64,000 nt of DNA from Thalassovita mangrovi (GTDB lineage Bacteria > Pseudomonadota > Alphaproteobacteria > Rhodobacterales > Rhodobacteraceae): the NCBI RefSeq assembly GCF_009857745.1, contig NZ_WWEN01000005.1, forward strand, positions 1 to 64,000, in the 5' to 3' direction. This document shows positions 45,283 to 53,566 of this stretch, piece after piece (the stretch's first letter is position 1; the number at the start of each line of letters is the position of its first letter). The position numbers and the translations under genes were made by a program. Below the pieces are notes generated by a model that had not been told where the DNA came from, searched no databases, and worked only from the letters and a program-made list of their open reading frames with translations.

Positions 45283-45393
45283 GCTTCTTCTTTTCACAAA
45301 TATCCCGGGGGGGCGAGGAACGCCTGGAAATTGATCCTGTGAATCAATTTCAGTGACGAGCGCGCAAAGCGTGACGGGGGCAGCGCCCCCCCC
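45283..45393. repeat. Rhodobacteraceae-type intergenic repeat, copy 2
   Basis: Starts cttcttcttttcacaaatat, then cccggggggg; ends cgtgacgggggcagcgcccc, as in copy 1 at 21425. In this copy about 50 extra bases lie between the two ends, including a 9-bp hairpin GAAATTGAT/ATCAATTTC at 45327-45351. It lies in the gap between convergent mcl1 and the gene at 45447. Confidence 0.7.
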
Positions 45394-45446
45394 TGCTTCG
45401 CCGCTAAGCGAAGCGCATCAAGCGTGGCACAGCCTCACACTTCGGA

Positions 45447-45704
45447 TCAGCCCTCTCCCAGCCCGTCCCGAAATTCCGCCAGCGCCCCCGGGTACAGGCG
45501 CTCCACCGCCTCTTCGCTGATCCGCCCACCATCCGCATTCCAGCACGACACCCCGTCAGGCCCCTGCAGCAGGAACGCCACCGGCGCCTTCTCCCCGGAA
45601 AAGAACACCCCAGCCCCCAGCGCGGCACCCCGCACCCACCGGGCGCTGATCGCCGCCACGCGGCCCTGCGGCAGCCGGACAAATTCGATATCGTATGCGA
45701 TCAT
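45447..45704 (-). CDS. Small protein of unknown function downstream of DUF2953
   Basis: 85 residues: YDIEFVRLPQGRVAAISARW, AFLLQGPDGVSCWNADGG and a helical C-terminus. No family recognised. Its ATG overlaps the stop of the DUF2953 gene in ATGA, making it third in a GerW-DUF2953 unit. Confidence 0.6.
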   Translation of the reverse strand: MIAYDIEFVRLPQGRVAAISARWVRGAALGAGVFFSGEKAPVAFLLQGPDGVSCWNADGGRISEEAVERLYPGALAEFRDGLGEG

Positions 45705-46273
45705 CGCACCGGCCCGAACGCCCGCCAGGCAAAGCGCAGAATCGGCGGCAGCAGCGCGATCGGCGTGATCCGCAACGCCGCCCGCAACCGGCCGTCCAGA
45801 CAGGCCTCATTGAAATCGGGCTTCAGCGCGATACTCACCCGCCGCGTCGGCAGGCCATAGAGGAGTGGCGACACCATCCCGAAAACTGCCCCGGTATCGG
45901 CGGGATCGCCGGTCCCGAAGCGGCCGTTGAGCCGGAATTCCTCCAACTCGATCTGCCGCAGCAGACCGCGCAGCAGCGCCGGAACCTCGCCCGCCATGCG
46001 CGCCGATCCCTTTCCGCGCCACGCCTTCCGGCGCTTCGGTTCCTTCCGGGGCTTCTTCTCGCGCGGTTTTCCCGGCTTCGCGCTGTCATAGATCGTCAGC
46101 GCGGGGATCGCCCCGCCCAACAGTCCGATGGTCAAGCGCAACCGCGCCGCCGCGCCAATCTCGCCGGTCATGGCGAAACGTACCGGCAACGCGGCCAGCG
46201 CCAGTATCGCCAGCAGCAAGGCCAGCAATAGGAAAAGCAGAATCTGGACGGCCAGCCACATGGCCCCGATCAC
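45701..46273 (-). CDS. DUF2953 membrane-anchored protein
   Basis: 190 residues. N-terminal membrane helix (AVQILLFLLLALLLAILALA), a very basic linker (KPGKPREKKPRKEPKRRK) and the DUF2953 domain with FRLNGRFGTGDPADTGAVFG and RVSIALKPDF. Start set at GTG 46273, coupled to the GerW stop in GTGA; ATG 46261 is an alternative. In Bacillus the homologue YtfI neighbours YtfJ, the same pairing as here. Function unknown. Confidence 0.78.
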   Translation of the reverse strand: MIGAMWLAVQILLFLLLALLLAILALAALPVRFAMTGEIGAAARLRLTIGLLGGAIPALTIYDSAKPGKPREKKPRKEPKRRKAWRGKGSARMAGEVPALLRGLLRQIELEEFRLNGRFGTGDPADTGAVFGMVSPLLYGLPTRRVSIALKPDFNEACLDGRLRAALRITPIALLPPILRFAWRAFGPVR

Positions 46274-46629
46274 GTCTCGGTGCCGGCCTTGCCCTGCCCG
46301 GACAGTTTCGATCCCGCCACCTTCGATGCGGCGTCGATCAGGATTTCGGCCACGTTGGACACCGTACCCTTGATCGCCTCGACCCGCGCGCCTTCGCCAT
46401 CAAAGACGATCGCGCCCACCGGCTTGATGCCGCCGCCCGCGCCGGTGCCGGCGCCGCCGCCCGATTTGGCATCCTCGCCGCCCGCGGCGCCGAAGCCGAA
46501 ACCGTAGCTGACAATCGGAATCACCGTCGCGCCTTCGCGGTCGATCGGTTCGCCCAGCACGTTGCGCGCGTTCAGCAGCCTGTCGAGCTCCTCGACCGTT
46601 CCCTTCAATAGCTTTTCAACATCTTGCAT
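46270..46629 (-). CDS. GerW/YtfJ family protein
   Basis: 119 residues of the family first described in spore formers: ARNVLGEPIDREGATVIPIV, SYGFGFGAAGGE, a Gly-rich stretch and GIKPVGAIVFDGEGARVEAI. In Bacillus YtfJ/GerW is needed for spore germination; in this non-sporulating lineage the role must differ. First gene of a three-gene minus-strand unit with two 4-base overlaps. Confidence 0.88.
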   Translation of the reverse strand: MQDVEKLLKGTVEELDRLLNARNVLGEPIDREGATVIPIVSYGFGFGAAGGEDAKSGGGAGTGAGGGIKPVGAIVFDGEGARVEAIKGTVSNVAEILIDAASKVAGSKLSGQGKAGTET

Positions 46630-46747
46630 CCGAAATCTCCCATCGCGGGCTCACCCCGCCGCCCGAGAGATCGCGCAGCACGGCACACGCGGCCATGATC
46701 TGAATCACGGACGGAGCGGGATCGGGGCGATTCGGCAGCAAATCCGT

Positions 46748-47200
46748 TCAGGCGCGTTCGTCCTTGGGCGATTCCATCACCACGTAGGTGGTGATCGAAT
46801 TCACCTGCGGCAGGGTGCCCAGAACATCGGTATGAAAGCGTTTGAAATCGGCCAGGTCGCGCACCTCGATGCGCAGCAGGTATTCGATGGAACCGGTGAT
46901 GTTGTGGCATTCGCGCACTTCCGGTGACCGCGATACCGAACGCTCAAAAGCTTCCTGGCTGTCCTTGGTATGCTGGCTCAGCCCCACCGCGATATAGGCG
47001 GTGAACCCGCCGCCCCGCGCCGCCGGGTCGATCACCGCGCGATAGCCCTTGATCACGCCGCTGCGTTCCAGCTCTTGCACCCGGCGCAGACAGGCCGAAG
47101 GCGACAGCCCGACCCGTTCGGCCAGGTCGAGATTGCTGATCCGCCCATCCTCGGACAGGACGCGCAATATCTTTTGGTTTATATCGTCCATATTCGTCAT
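46748..47200 (-). CDS. Lrp/AsnC family transcriptional regulator
   Basis: 150 residues: N-terminal helix-turn-helix (NLDLAERVGLSPSACLRR) and C-terminal RAM effector domain (ECHNITGSIEYLLRIEVRDL). Such regulators sense amino acids. Divergent from a LysE exporter gene by 72 bases, so the exporter is the likely target, as with other Lrp/LysE pairs. ATG 47200 used; ATG 47191 is possible. No strong ribosome binding site. Confidence 0.92.
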   Translation of the reverse strand: MTNMDDINQKILRVLSEDGRISNLDLAERVGLSPSACLRRVQELERSGVIKGYRAVIDPAARGGGFTAYIAVGLSQHTKDSQEAFERSVSRSPEVRECHNITGSIEYLLRIEVRDLADFKRFHTDVLGTLPQVNSITTYVVMESPKDERA

Positions 47201-47201
47201 T

Positions 47202-47240
47202 AATTGCGAAACTAAACACCACGCGCATCAAAACGCAATT
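47202..47240. promoter_or_regulatory. Inverted repeat between lrp-type and lysE-type genes
   Basis: AATTGCG (47202-47208) and CGCAATT (47234-47240) are separated by 25 bases, about three helical turns centre to centre. Placement in the 72-base divergent gap fits an Lrp operator. Confidence 0.45.
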
Positions 47241-47272
47241 TCAATGCGGGTCGATCCGAATAATTTTGCCCC

Positions 47273-47872
47273 ATGACCTACGAATTGCTCACCGGCCTTG
47301 CCGCCTTCGCCTTCGCTTCCTCGATCACGCCGGGGCCCAACAACATGATGTTGCTGGCCTCGGGCGCCAATTTCGGCTTTCGCCGCTCGATCCCGCATAT
47401 GCTGGGGATCGGTATCGGCTTTACCCTGATGATCGTGCTGGTCGGGATCGGGCTGATCGGCCTGTTCGACGCTTTCCCGCTCAGCCACACGATCCTAAAA
47501 TTTGCCGGTGTCGGATACCTGCTGTGGCTGGCATGGAAAATCGCCAATGCCGGCATGCCCAAGGCTGGCAGCAATGCCCGCCCGATGAATTTCCTGCAGG
47601 CGGCGGCGTTCCAATGGGTCAATCCCAAGGCATGGCAGATGGCGCTGACCGCGATCACGCTTTACGCGCCGGACCGGTCGATCTGGGCGATCGGCTTCGT
47701 GGCGGGGGTGTTCGGGCTGATCAACCTGCCCTCGGTCAGCACCTGGACTGTACTGGGCCAGCAGATGCAGCGGGTGCTGTCCTCGCCGCTCCGGCTGCGC
47801 AGCTTCAACATCTTCATGGCGCTGTTGCTGGTGGCCTCGCTGATCCCGGTGCTTTACCCTGGCGTGTTGTGA
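47273..47872 (+). CDS. LysE family amino acid exporter
   Basis: 199 residues, about six helices. The diagnostic SSITPGPNNMMLLASGANFG lies near residue 16 and QWVNPKAWQMALTAITLYAP near 115. LysE/RhtB proteins export amino acids or derivatives across the inner membrane. Divergent from the Lrp-type gene and coupled to the racemase-like gene by a GTGA overlap. Confidence 0.92.
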   Translation: MTYELLTGLAAFAFASSITPGPNNMMLLASGANFGFRRSIPHMLGIGIGFTLMIVLVGIGLIGLFDAFPLSHTILKFAGVGYLLWLAWKIANAGMPKAGSNARPMNFLQAAAFQWVNPKAWQMALTAITLYAPDRSIWAIGFVAGVFGLINLPSVSTWTVLGQQMQRVLSSPLRLRSFNIFMALLLVASLIPVLYPGVL

Positions 47873-48495
47873 CCCTGACCCTGATCCATACCGCCGAGGC
47901 GCACCGCGCCACCTTCGACCGCCTGCGCGAAAGCATCGCGCCGGGCACGGCGCTTCACCATGTCGTGCGAGAAGACTGGCTGGCCCGGGCGCAGGGTGGG
48001 ATCGACGACGATCTGGCGCGGGAAATCACCGAAGCGATCGCTGCGGCGGACGGCCCGGTTCTGTGCAGCTGCACCACGCTGGGCCCGGTGGCGGAAACTG
48101 CGGGCGCCTTGAGGATCGATCAGCCGATGATGCGGGAAGCCGCGCAAAGCGGTGGCCGGGTGCTGATGGTCTATTGCCTGCAATCGACCGAAGCGCCCAG
48201 CCTGTCGCTGCTGCGGCGCGAAATGGACCGGGCCGGGAATGACAGTGGAATAGAGCTGCTGTTCCTCGGCCAGTACTGGCCGCTTTTCGAGGCGGGCAGG
48301 ACAGAGGACTTCGCCGTCGCTATCGCCACCACTGTTCGCGAAGCCACCGCAGACCGCGACGACCTCGGCGCGGTGGTGCTGGCGCAGGCCTCGATGGCAA
48401 CGGCAGCGGAGCGGTTGACCGACCTGAACACCCCGGTCCTCGCCTCGCCCGAGCTGGCCTTGCGGGCGGCGCTGGCGCGGATCACGCCGGCCTGA
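47869..48495 (+). CDS. Asp/Glu racemase-like protein
   Basis: 208 residues from GTG 47869, overlapping the LysE stop by 4 bases. Pattern of the Asp/Glu/hydantoin racemase fold: N-terminal LTLIHTAEAHRATFDRLRE, cysteine loop VLCSCTTLGPVAE (candidate first catalytic Cys) and AVVLAQASMATAAERL, where the second catalytic Cys of true racemases is alanine/serine. Racemase activity is therefore doubtful. Coupling to an exporter suggests it acts on the exported compound. Confidence 0.6.
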   Translation: MTLTLIHTAEAHRATFDRLRESIAPGTALHHVVREDWLARAQGGIDDDLAREITEAIAAADGPVLCSCTTLGPVAETAGALRIDQPMMREAAQSGGRVLMVYCLQSTEAPSLSLLRREMDRAGNDSGIELLFLGQYWPLFEAGRTEDFAVAIATTVREATADRDDLGAVVLAQASMATAAERLTDLNTPVLASPELALRAALARITPA

Positions 48496-49117
48496 CCGGC
48501 TGTCGCAGGATCGTCTTCAGCTTCTCCGGCGCCACCCGGCGCGGATCGGACAGGTAGATTTCGTGGTGATGCCCGCCGAAGGTCAGCCCCATCCCCGGCA
48601 TCACCTCGTGATGCAGCGCGGCCAGAACCGGTGCCTCGTCTGCATAAGACCCGACATGCAACGTCTGCAGGCAGTCGCCCTCCTCGTAGCGCCACAGCCC
48701 GACCCCTTCGACATGATCCGCGTCCGTCGCGCTGTCCCTGGCCTTGGCCAACTTCGCCAACACCTTCAGGCGCGCCGCGTCCAGCATGTCTTCGCTCACG
48801 CCTTCGGGCATCCGCAATATCGCCTTCCAGCGCCAGTTCGCCCGGTCGCCCTTGACGAAAGCCTCCATGTCGTCGGCCCACCACAGCGCCTCCAGCGGCG
48901 GCACGGTGAAATCCTGCCCCGCCGCCTTGCAGGCAAACTTGACCGCATAGGCCAGCGGATAGAGCGCCGCGACGGCGGCGGCATATTCTGCCCCGCCCGG
49001 ATCGCCCTGCCCTTCAATGGCCAGAAACAGCATCGGCGGCACCACCATCCGGTCCCAACGCCCCTGCTTACCGCTGTAAAACGCCTTGTCGGTCTTCTTG
49101 AAATCGAGCTTGTCCAT
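48482..49117 (-). CDS. GyrI-like small-molecule binding domain protein
   Basis: 211 residues from ATG 49117 (MDKLDFKKTDKAFYSGKQGR). SHS2-type GyrI-like fold: MLFLAIEGQGDPGGAEYAAA, LYPLAYAVKFACKAAGQDF and a C-terminal HHHEIYLSDPRR, typical of YeeZ/GyrI-like ligand binders often annotated as effector-binding domains. Ligand unknown. Its 3' end overlaps the convergent racemase-like gene by 14 bases. Confidence 0.82.
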   Translation of the reverse strand: MDKLDFKKTDKAFYSGKQGRWDRMVVPPMLFLAIEGQGDPGGAEYAAAVAALYPLAYAVKFACKAAGQDFTVPPLEALWWADDMEAFVKGDRANWRWKAILRMPEGVSEDMLDAARLKVLAKLAKARDSATDADHVEGVGLWRYEEGDCLQTLHVGSYADEAPVLAALHHEVMPGMGLTFGGHHHEIYLSDPRRVAPEKLKTILRQPVRPA

Positions 49118-49267
49118 CGCATCCCTCCGCCGCGCCAGACCAATCAACCCAATTAAACCCGGCCCGGCCGCCCGCCGCCTTGCGCCCGATCAATAAGCAT
49201 TGCCAGTTGCATCCGGGCCCAGTCGCAGCCATATAACCAGCCAGTAAAGGCTGGAGAGTGACACCCG

Positions 49268-50230
49268 ATGACCAACTACCTCGACTTTGAACGCCCGCTT
49301 GCCGAAATCGAAGGCAAGGCCGAGGAACTGCGCGCCATGGCGCGGCAGAACGAGGAAATGGATATCGAAGCCGAAGCCGCGGCGCTGGACAGGAAAGCGG
49401 CCGACCTGCTGAAGGATCTCTACAAGAACCTGACGCCCTGGCGGAAATGCCAGGTGGCGCGCCATGCCGACCGGCCCCATTGCAAGGATTACATCGAGGC
49501 GCTGTTCACCGAATACACCCCGCTGGCGGGCGACCGGAACTTCGCCGACGATCACGCGGTGATGGGCGGTCTGGCGCGGTTCAACGACCAGCCGGTGATC
49601 GTGCTGGGCCAGGAAAAGGGCCACGACACCAAAAGCCGGATCGAACGCAATTTCGGCATGGCCCGGCCCGAAGGGTATCGCAAGGCCGTGCGCCTGATGG
49701 AAATGGCGGAAAAATTCGGCCTGCCGGTGATCACGCTGGTGGATACGTCCGGCGCCTATCCCGGCAAGGGCGCCGAGGAACGCGGCCAGTCCGAGGCGAT
49801 CGCGCGCTCGACCGAAAAATGCCTGCAGATCGGCGTGCCGGTGATTTCGGTGATCATCGGCGAAGGCGGATCGGGCGGCGCTGTCGCCTTCGCCACCGCC
49901 GACCGGCTGGCGATGCTGGAACATTCTGTCTATTCGGTGATCAGCCCCGAAGGCTGCGCCTCGATCCTGTGGAAGGATTCGGGCAAGATGCGCGAAGCGG
50001 CCGAGGCGCTGCGCCTGACCGCGCAGGACCTGAAGAAACTGGGCGTTGCCGACCGCGTCATCGACGAACCGCTGGGCGGCGCGCATCGCGACCGCGAAGC
50101 GGCGATGCAGGCGGTGGGCGATGCGATTGGCAAGATGCTGGGCGAACTGTCCGGCAAATCCGCCAAGAAGCTGGTCAGCGACCGGCGCAAGAAATTCCTC
50201 GACATGGGATCGAAGGGCCTGGCGGCCTGA
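49268..50230 (+). CDS. accA: Acetyl-CoA carboxylase carboxyltransferase subunit alpha
   Basis: With AccD it transfers CO2 from carboxybiotin to acetyl-CoA, the committed step of fatty acid synthesis. 320 residues, start [20 protein letters not shown]. Conserved [20 protein letters not shown] and [20 protein letters not shown] (oxyanion holes for the CoA substrate) are intact. Stands alone, as accA commonly does, and ends at a bidirectional terminator. Confidence 0.98.
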   Translation: MTNYLDFERPLAEIEGKAEELRAMARQNEEMDIEAEAAALDRKAADLLKDLYKNLTPWRKCQVARHADRPHCKDYIEALFTEYTPLAGDRNFADDHAVMGGLARFNDQPVIVLGQEKGHDTKSRIERNFGMARPEGYRKAVRLMEMAEKFGLPVITLVDTSGAYPGKGAEERGQSEAIARSTEKCLQIGVPVISVIIGEGGSGGAVAFATADRLAMLEHSVYSVISPEGCASILWKDSGKMREAAEALRLTAQDLKKLGVADRVIDEPLGGAHRDREAAMQAVGDAIGKMLGELSGKSAKKLVSDRRKKFLDMGSKGLAA

Positions 50231-50265
50231 TCCGGGCCTTGCCCTGACCGAGCGAGATCAACGAA

Positions 50266-50291
50266 AAACGCCGCCCTTTGGGGCGGCGTTT
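50266..50291. terminator. Bidirectional terminator between accA and hemF
   Basis: AAACGCCGCCC-N4-GGGCGGCGTTT hairpin with five A on the left and three T plus CTGTTT on the right, placed between the two convergent genes. Confidence 0.9.
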
Positions 50292-50307
50292 CTGTTTCAG
50301 CTTTCGC

Positions 50308-51201
50308 TTAGACCCACTTGGCCATTGGCGGCAGGCTCATCAGCACCGCGTTGGCGTCATGGCCGGTTTCCAGTCCGAACTTGGTGCCCCGGTCATAGAC
50401 CAGGTTATATTCGGCATAGAGACCGCGATGGATCAGCTGGGTGTCCTTGTCGGCCTCGGTCCAGGGCGTGTTGCGGCGCTTTTCGGTGATCGGCACGAAG
50501 GCCGGCAGGAAGGCGCGCCCGACATCCTGGATGAAGGCGAAATCCGCTTCCCAGTCGCCGGTATTGTGATCGTCGAGGAAGATGCCGCCGACCCCGCGCG
50601 TCCGCTTGCGGTGCGGGATGTAGAAATACTCGTCCGCCCAGGCCTTGAAGCGCGGGTAATAGGACGGGTCGTGGCGGTCGCAATGCTCCTTCTGAACGGC
50701 GTGAAAATGCGCCGTATCCTCATCATATTCGATGCAGGGGTTCAGGTCGGACCCGCCGCCGAACCACCAGGCATGCGGGGTCCAGAACATCCGGGTGTTC
50801 ATGTGAACGGCGGGCGTGTGCGGGTTCTGCATATGCGCGACCAGCGAAATGCCCGACGCCCAGAATCGCGGATCGTCCTTCATCCCCGGGATGCCCTTGC
50901 GCGCGGCCATCGCCGCCTGCGCCCTTTCGCCCAGTTCGCCGTAAACCGTGGACACGTTGACGCCGACCTTTTCGAACACCCGGCCGCCGCGCATCACGCT
51001 CATCAGCCCGCCGCCCGCATCCGATCCGTCCGCCGATTCCCGCTTGGTTTCGGTCACTTCGAACCGGCCCGCCGGTTGGTCGGCGAAGGGGCCTTCGGTC
51101 TGGCTGTCCTCCAGCGCTTCGAAAGCGGCGACGATATCGTCGCGCAATTGCCGGAACCAGGCGCTCGCGCGCTGTTTTTGTTCTGCGAATTCTTCGGTCA
51201 T
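50308..51201 (-). CDS. hemF: Oxygen-dependent coproporphyrinogen III oxidase
   Basis: Converts coproporphyrinogen III to protoporphyrinogen IX with O2 during haem synthesis. 297 residues: ISLVAHMQNPHTPAVHMNTR and WWFGGGSDLNPCIEYDEDTA are family signatures, with GIFLDDHNTGDWEADFAFIQ later. It fits the aerobic half of haem metabolism and complements the cbb3 oxidase genes nearby. Confidence 0.97.
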   Translation of the reverse strand: MTEEFAEQKQRASAWFRQLRDDIVAAFEALEDSQTEGPFADQPAGRFEVTETKRESADGSDAGGGLMSVMRGGRVFEKVGVNVSTVYGELGERAQAAMAARKGIPGMKDDPRFWASGISLVAHMQNPHTPAVHMNTRMFWTPHAWWFGGGSDLNPCIEYDEDTAHFHAVQKEHCDRHDPSYYPRFKAWADEYFYIPHRKRTRGVGGIFLDDHNTGDWEADFAFIQDVGRAFLPAFVPITEKRRNTPWTEADKDTQLIHRGLYAEYNLVYDRGTKFGLETGHDANAVLMSLPPMAKWV

Positions 51202-51276
51202 GGGACCCTCTCCCTCTCTTCCGAGGTGGTTTAGCAGCCCGCACAGCCGGGGGCCACCGTCACGATGGCGCAGGGA

Positions 51277-52077
51277 TCAATGCGCCGAGGCCGAGACCGG
51301 GTCGATCAGGGTGCGGCCGCCGTCCAGCGTCAGGATCTGCCCGGTCATGAAGCCCGAGGCTTCCGAGGACAGGTATTGCGCCGCATGGGCCAGTTCGGTC
51401 GGCGCAGCGATCCGGCCCAGCGGCGTGTGTTTTTCGATCTCGCCCCGGTAATCGGTGTGATCGCGCAGCGTATCCTTCAGGCTGTTGGACATCACCGACC
51501 CGAAGGCCAGCCCGTTGACCCGAATCCGGTGCGGCGCCAGCGCCACGGCCAGCGACCGGGTCATCTGATCCAAAGCCGCGGTGGACACCGAATAGGCCAG
51601 CAGGTCGGGCGAGGTGCGGCGCGCCGCGATGCAGGACAGGTTGACGATGGTGCCGGCGGTGCCTTCGCCGTTGCCATTGGCCTGCTTGATCATCCGCTTG
51701 GCGACCATCTGCGACAGCCGCAAGGATGTCAGCAGGTTCTGCTGCAGCATGGTTTCCACCGCGTCATCATCGGCGTTCAGCGGATCGGCAGCGATGATCT
51801 GGCGCGAGGCGTTGACTAGGATATCGACGCTGTCGAACGCGTCCAGCGTCGCCGACAGCAGGTTCGCCAGGGTCAGCTTTTCGCGCAGGTCCCCGGCGAA
51901 ATAGCGATGCGCGTTGCCTTCCTCGTTCGGGCCCAGTTCCCGGACCAGGTTTTCCTCGTCCATGTCGGCGAACATGACGTTGGCGCCCTTGCCGATGAAA
52001 TGGCGGCCGATCGCCAGACCGATGCCGTTGGCGCCACCTGTCACAATGGCTGTCTTTCCCGAAATGGCAAAGCTCAT
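51277..52077 (-). CDS. SDR family protein with altered catalytic triad
   Basis: 266 residues, ATG 52077. NAD(P)-binding loop TGGANGIG (13-20), NNAG-equivalent region LVNASRQ and the Tyr162 of AYSVSTAALD are present. The catalytic lysine of YxxxK is threonine (Thr166) and the catalytic serine position is cysteine (Cys149 in NLSCIAARR), so classical dehydrogenase chemistry is unlikely or changed. Next gene upstream is the RsmC-like methyltransferase, 40 bases away on the same strand. Confidence 0.82.
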   Translation of the reverse strand: MSFAISGKTAIVTGGANGIGLAIGRHFIGKGANVMFADMDEENLVRELGPNEEGNAHRYFAGDLREKLTLANLLSATLDAFDSVDILVNASRQIIAADPLNADDDAVETMLQQNLLTSLRLSQMVAKRMIKQANGNGEGTAGTIVNLSCIAARRTSPDLLAYSVSTAALDQMTRSLAVALAPHRIRVNGLAFGSVMSNSLKDTLRDHTDYRGEIEKHTPLGRIAAPTELAHAAQYLSSEASGFMTGQILTLDGGRTLIDPVSASAH

Positions 52078-52117
52078 GCGCGAAGCTCCTGAAATCTGAT
52101 GGCTAAGGGTGCCGGGT

Positions 52118-53101
52118 CTATCGTGACTTACGGGACGGCCGCCGGGCATGCAGCAGCTTGAAACGATTGTCCCCGTCCATTTCTTTCACATCGACGAACA
52201 GCTCGGCAAGGGTTGTTTCATAGGGTAGGTGGCGGTTCGCCACCATCCACAGCTCGCCATGCGCGGCAAGATTGCGCGCGGCTGCGGCAATGAAGGCCCG
52301 GCCCAGATCGGGTTCGGCGGCGCGCCCGGTATGGAAGGGCGGGTTCATAACCACCCCGTCGAGCTTGCGTTCGGACCGCCAGGTGGTGGCGTCGGCCCAG
52401 TGGAATTGCACCCGCTCGTCGTCCACATTGCGGCGCGCGCAATCCAGCGCGGCGTGATCGGCTTCGACCACGGCGAGCGTTTTCACGCCCGTACGATCCA
52501 GCACCGCGCGCGACAGGTATCCCCAGCCCGCGCCCAGATCGGCCATGTGGGCGGGCAGCTTGTCGGGCAGCGCCGCGGCCAGCAGTTTCGAGGCCGGGTC
52601 GATCCCGTCGGCGGAAAACACCCCCGGCGCGGTGACGAAACCGCCTTCGATCTCGGACATGCCCGGCGCGGCCCAGTCTTCCAGACCGGGACCGGCGGCG
52701 AACCAGAACAGCTTGCCATGCGCCTTGGAAATCACCGATTGCACCTCGGCCCGCTTGCGCAGGTCCTTCAGCACACTGTCGATGCCGTCGGTCTTCTGCC
52801 CGTCGACCAGAACCGGGCCGCCGGTCAGCTTTGCCGCCTCGGCGATCAGCGCGCGGGCCAGTTGCTTGGCGCGCGGCAGGAACACCACGCTGGCCGCAAA
52901 GGGGCCTTCGGCCTTGGTGACGCAGTCGAACCCCTGCCCGGCGAACCGGTCGTAATCGGGCTTGAACCCGGTGACGACCTGGCACCGCTCGCGCGGCAGG
53001 TCGGAAAGATCGGTATCGGAACGCGGCGCGAAAACGCCGATCCTGCCCTCGGACAGGTCAAGACCGGCCTCAAGGGCCAGAACAAGGCGTGGATGGCTCA
53101 T
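52118..53101 (-). CDS. rsmC: RsmC/RlmG-like rRNA guanine-N2 methyltransferase
   Basis: 327 residues from ATG 53101. Two-domain layout of RsmC: an N-terminal pseudo-methyltransferase half (about 1-160) and a catalytic half with motif I ADLGAGWGYLSRA (187 on) and the base-flipping NPPF (253-256). RsmC makes m2G1207 in 16S rRNA. RlmG (m2G1835 of 23S) is the close alternative. Confidence 0.8.
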   Translation of the reverse strand: MSHPRLVLALEAGLDLSEGRIGVFAPRSDTDLSDLPRERCQVVTGFKPDYDRFAGQGFDCVTKAEGPFAASVVFLPRAKQLARALIAEAAKLTGGPVLVDGQKTDGIDSVLKDLRKRAEVQSVISKAHGKLFWFAAGPGLEDWAAPGMSEIEGGFVTAPGVFSADGIDPASKLLAAALPDKLPAHMADLGAGWGYLSRAVLDRTGVKTLAVVEADHAALDCARRNVDDERVQFHWADATTWRSERKLDGVVMNPPFHTGRAAEPDLGRAFIAAAARNLAAHGELWMVANRHLPYETTLAELFVDVKEMDGDNRFKLLHARRPSRKSR

Positions 53102-53129
53102 TTGTCGACCTCGCAAGGACGGAAAAGGA

Positions 53130-53468
53130 TCATTCCTTTTCCATCGTGCATTGCAGCGGGTGCTGGTGACGGCGGGCGAAATCCATCACCTGGGTCACCT
53201 TGGTTTCCGCGATTTCGTGGCTGAAGACGCCGACCACCGCCAGCCCCTTCTTGTGCACCGTCAGCATGATTTCGAACGCCTGCCCGTGATTCATCCCGAA
53301 GAACCGTTCCAGCACCAGAACGACGAATTCCATCGGCGTGTAATCATCGTTCAGCAGCATCACCTTGTAGAGCGGCGGGCGCTTGGTTTTCGGCCGGGTC
53401 TCCAGCGCGATGGACGCATCGGAATCGTCTTCATTCTTACCGGACATTGTGACGGGCCGTTCGATCAT
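53130..53468 (-). CDS. clpS: ATP-dependent Clp protease adaptor ClpS
   Basis: Binds ClpA and delivers N-end rule substrates with bulky hydrophobic N-termini. Core residues [20 protein letters not shown] and [19 protein letters not shown] are diagnostic. The first 30 residues form a disordered acidic extension. ATG 53468 gives 112 residues; GTG 53474 or ATG 53447 are alternatives. clpA is not in the adjacent sequence. Confidence 0.95.
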   Translation of the reverse strand: MIERPVTMSGKNEDDSDASIALETRPKTKRPPLYKVMLLNDDYTPMEFVVLVLERFFGMNHGQAFEIMLTVHKKGLAVVGVFSHEIAETKVTQVMDFARRHQHPLQCTMEKE

Positions 53469-53566
53469 GAGCACGCTTCTTCGGTTTTCACGGTTGTGGG
53501 TTAGAACGGTCTATATAACCTGTGTGTTAGATTAGGAAAGAGGTCTGCCGCGGGCAGAAGGAAAAC

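Noticed and set aside
47266-47868. N-terminal extension of the racemase-like frame across the LysE gene
   Set aside because: It lies out of frame inside LysE, which has clear family motifs; the GTG at 47869 in a GTGA overlap is the credible start.
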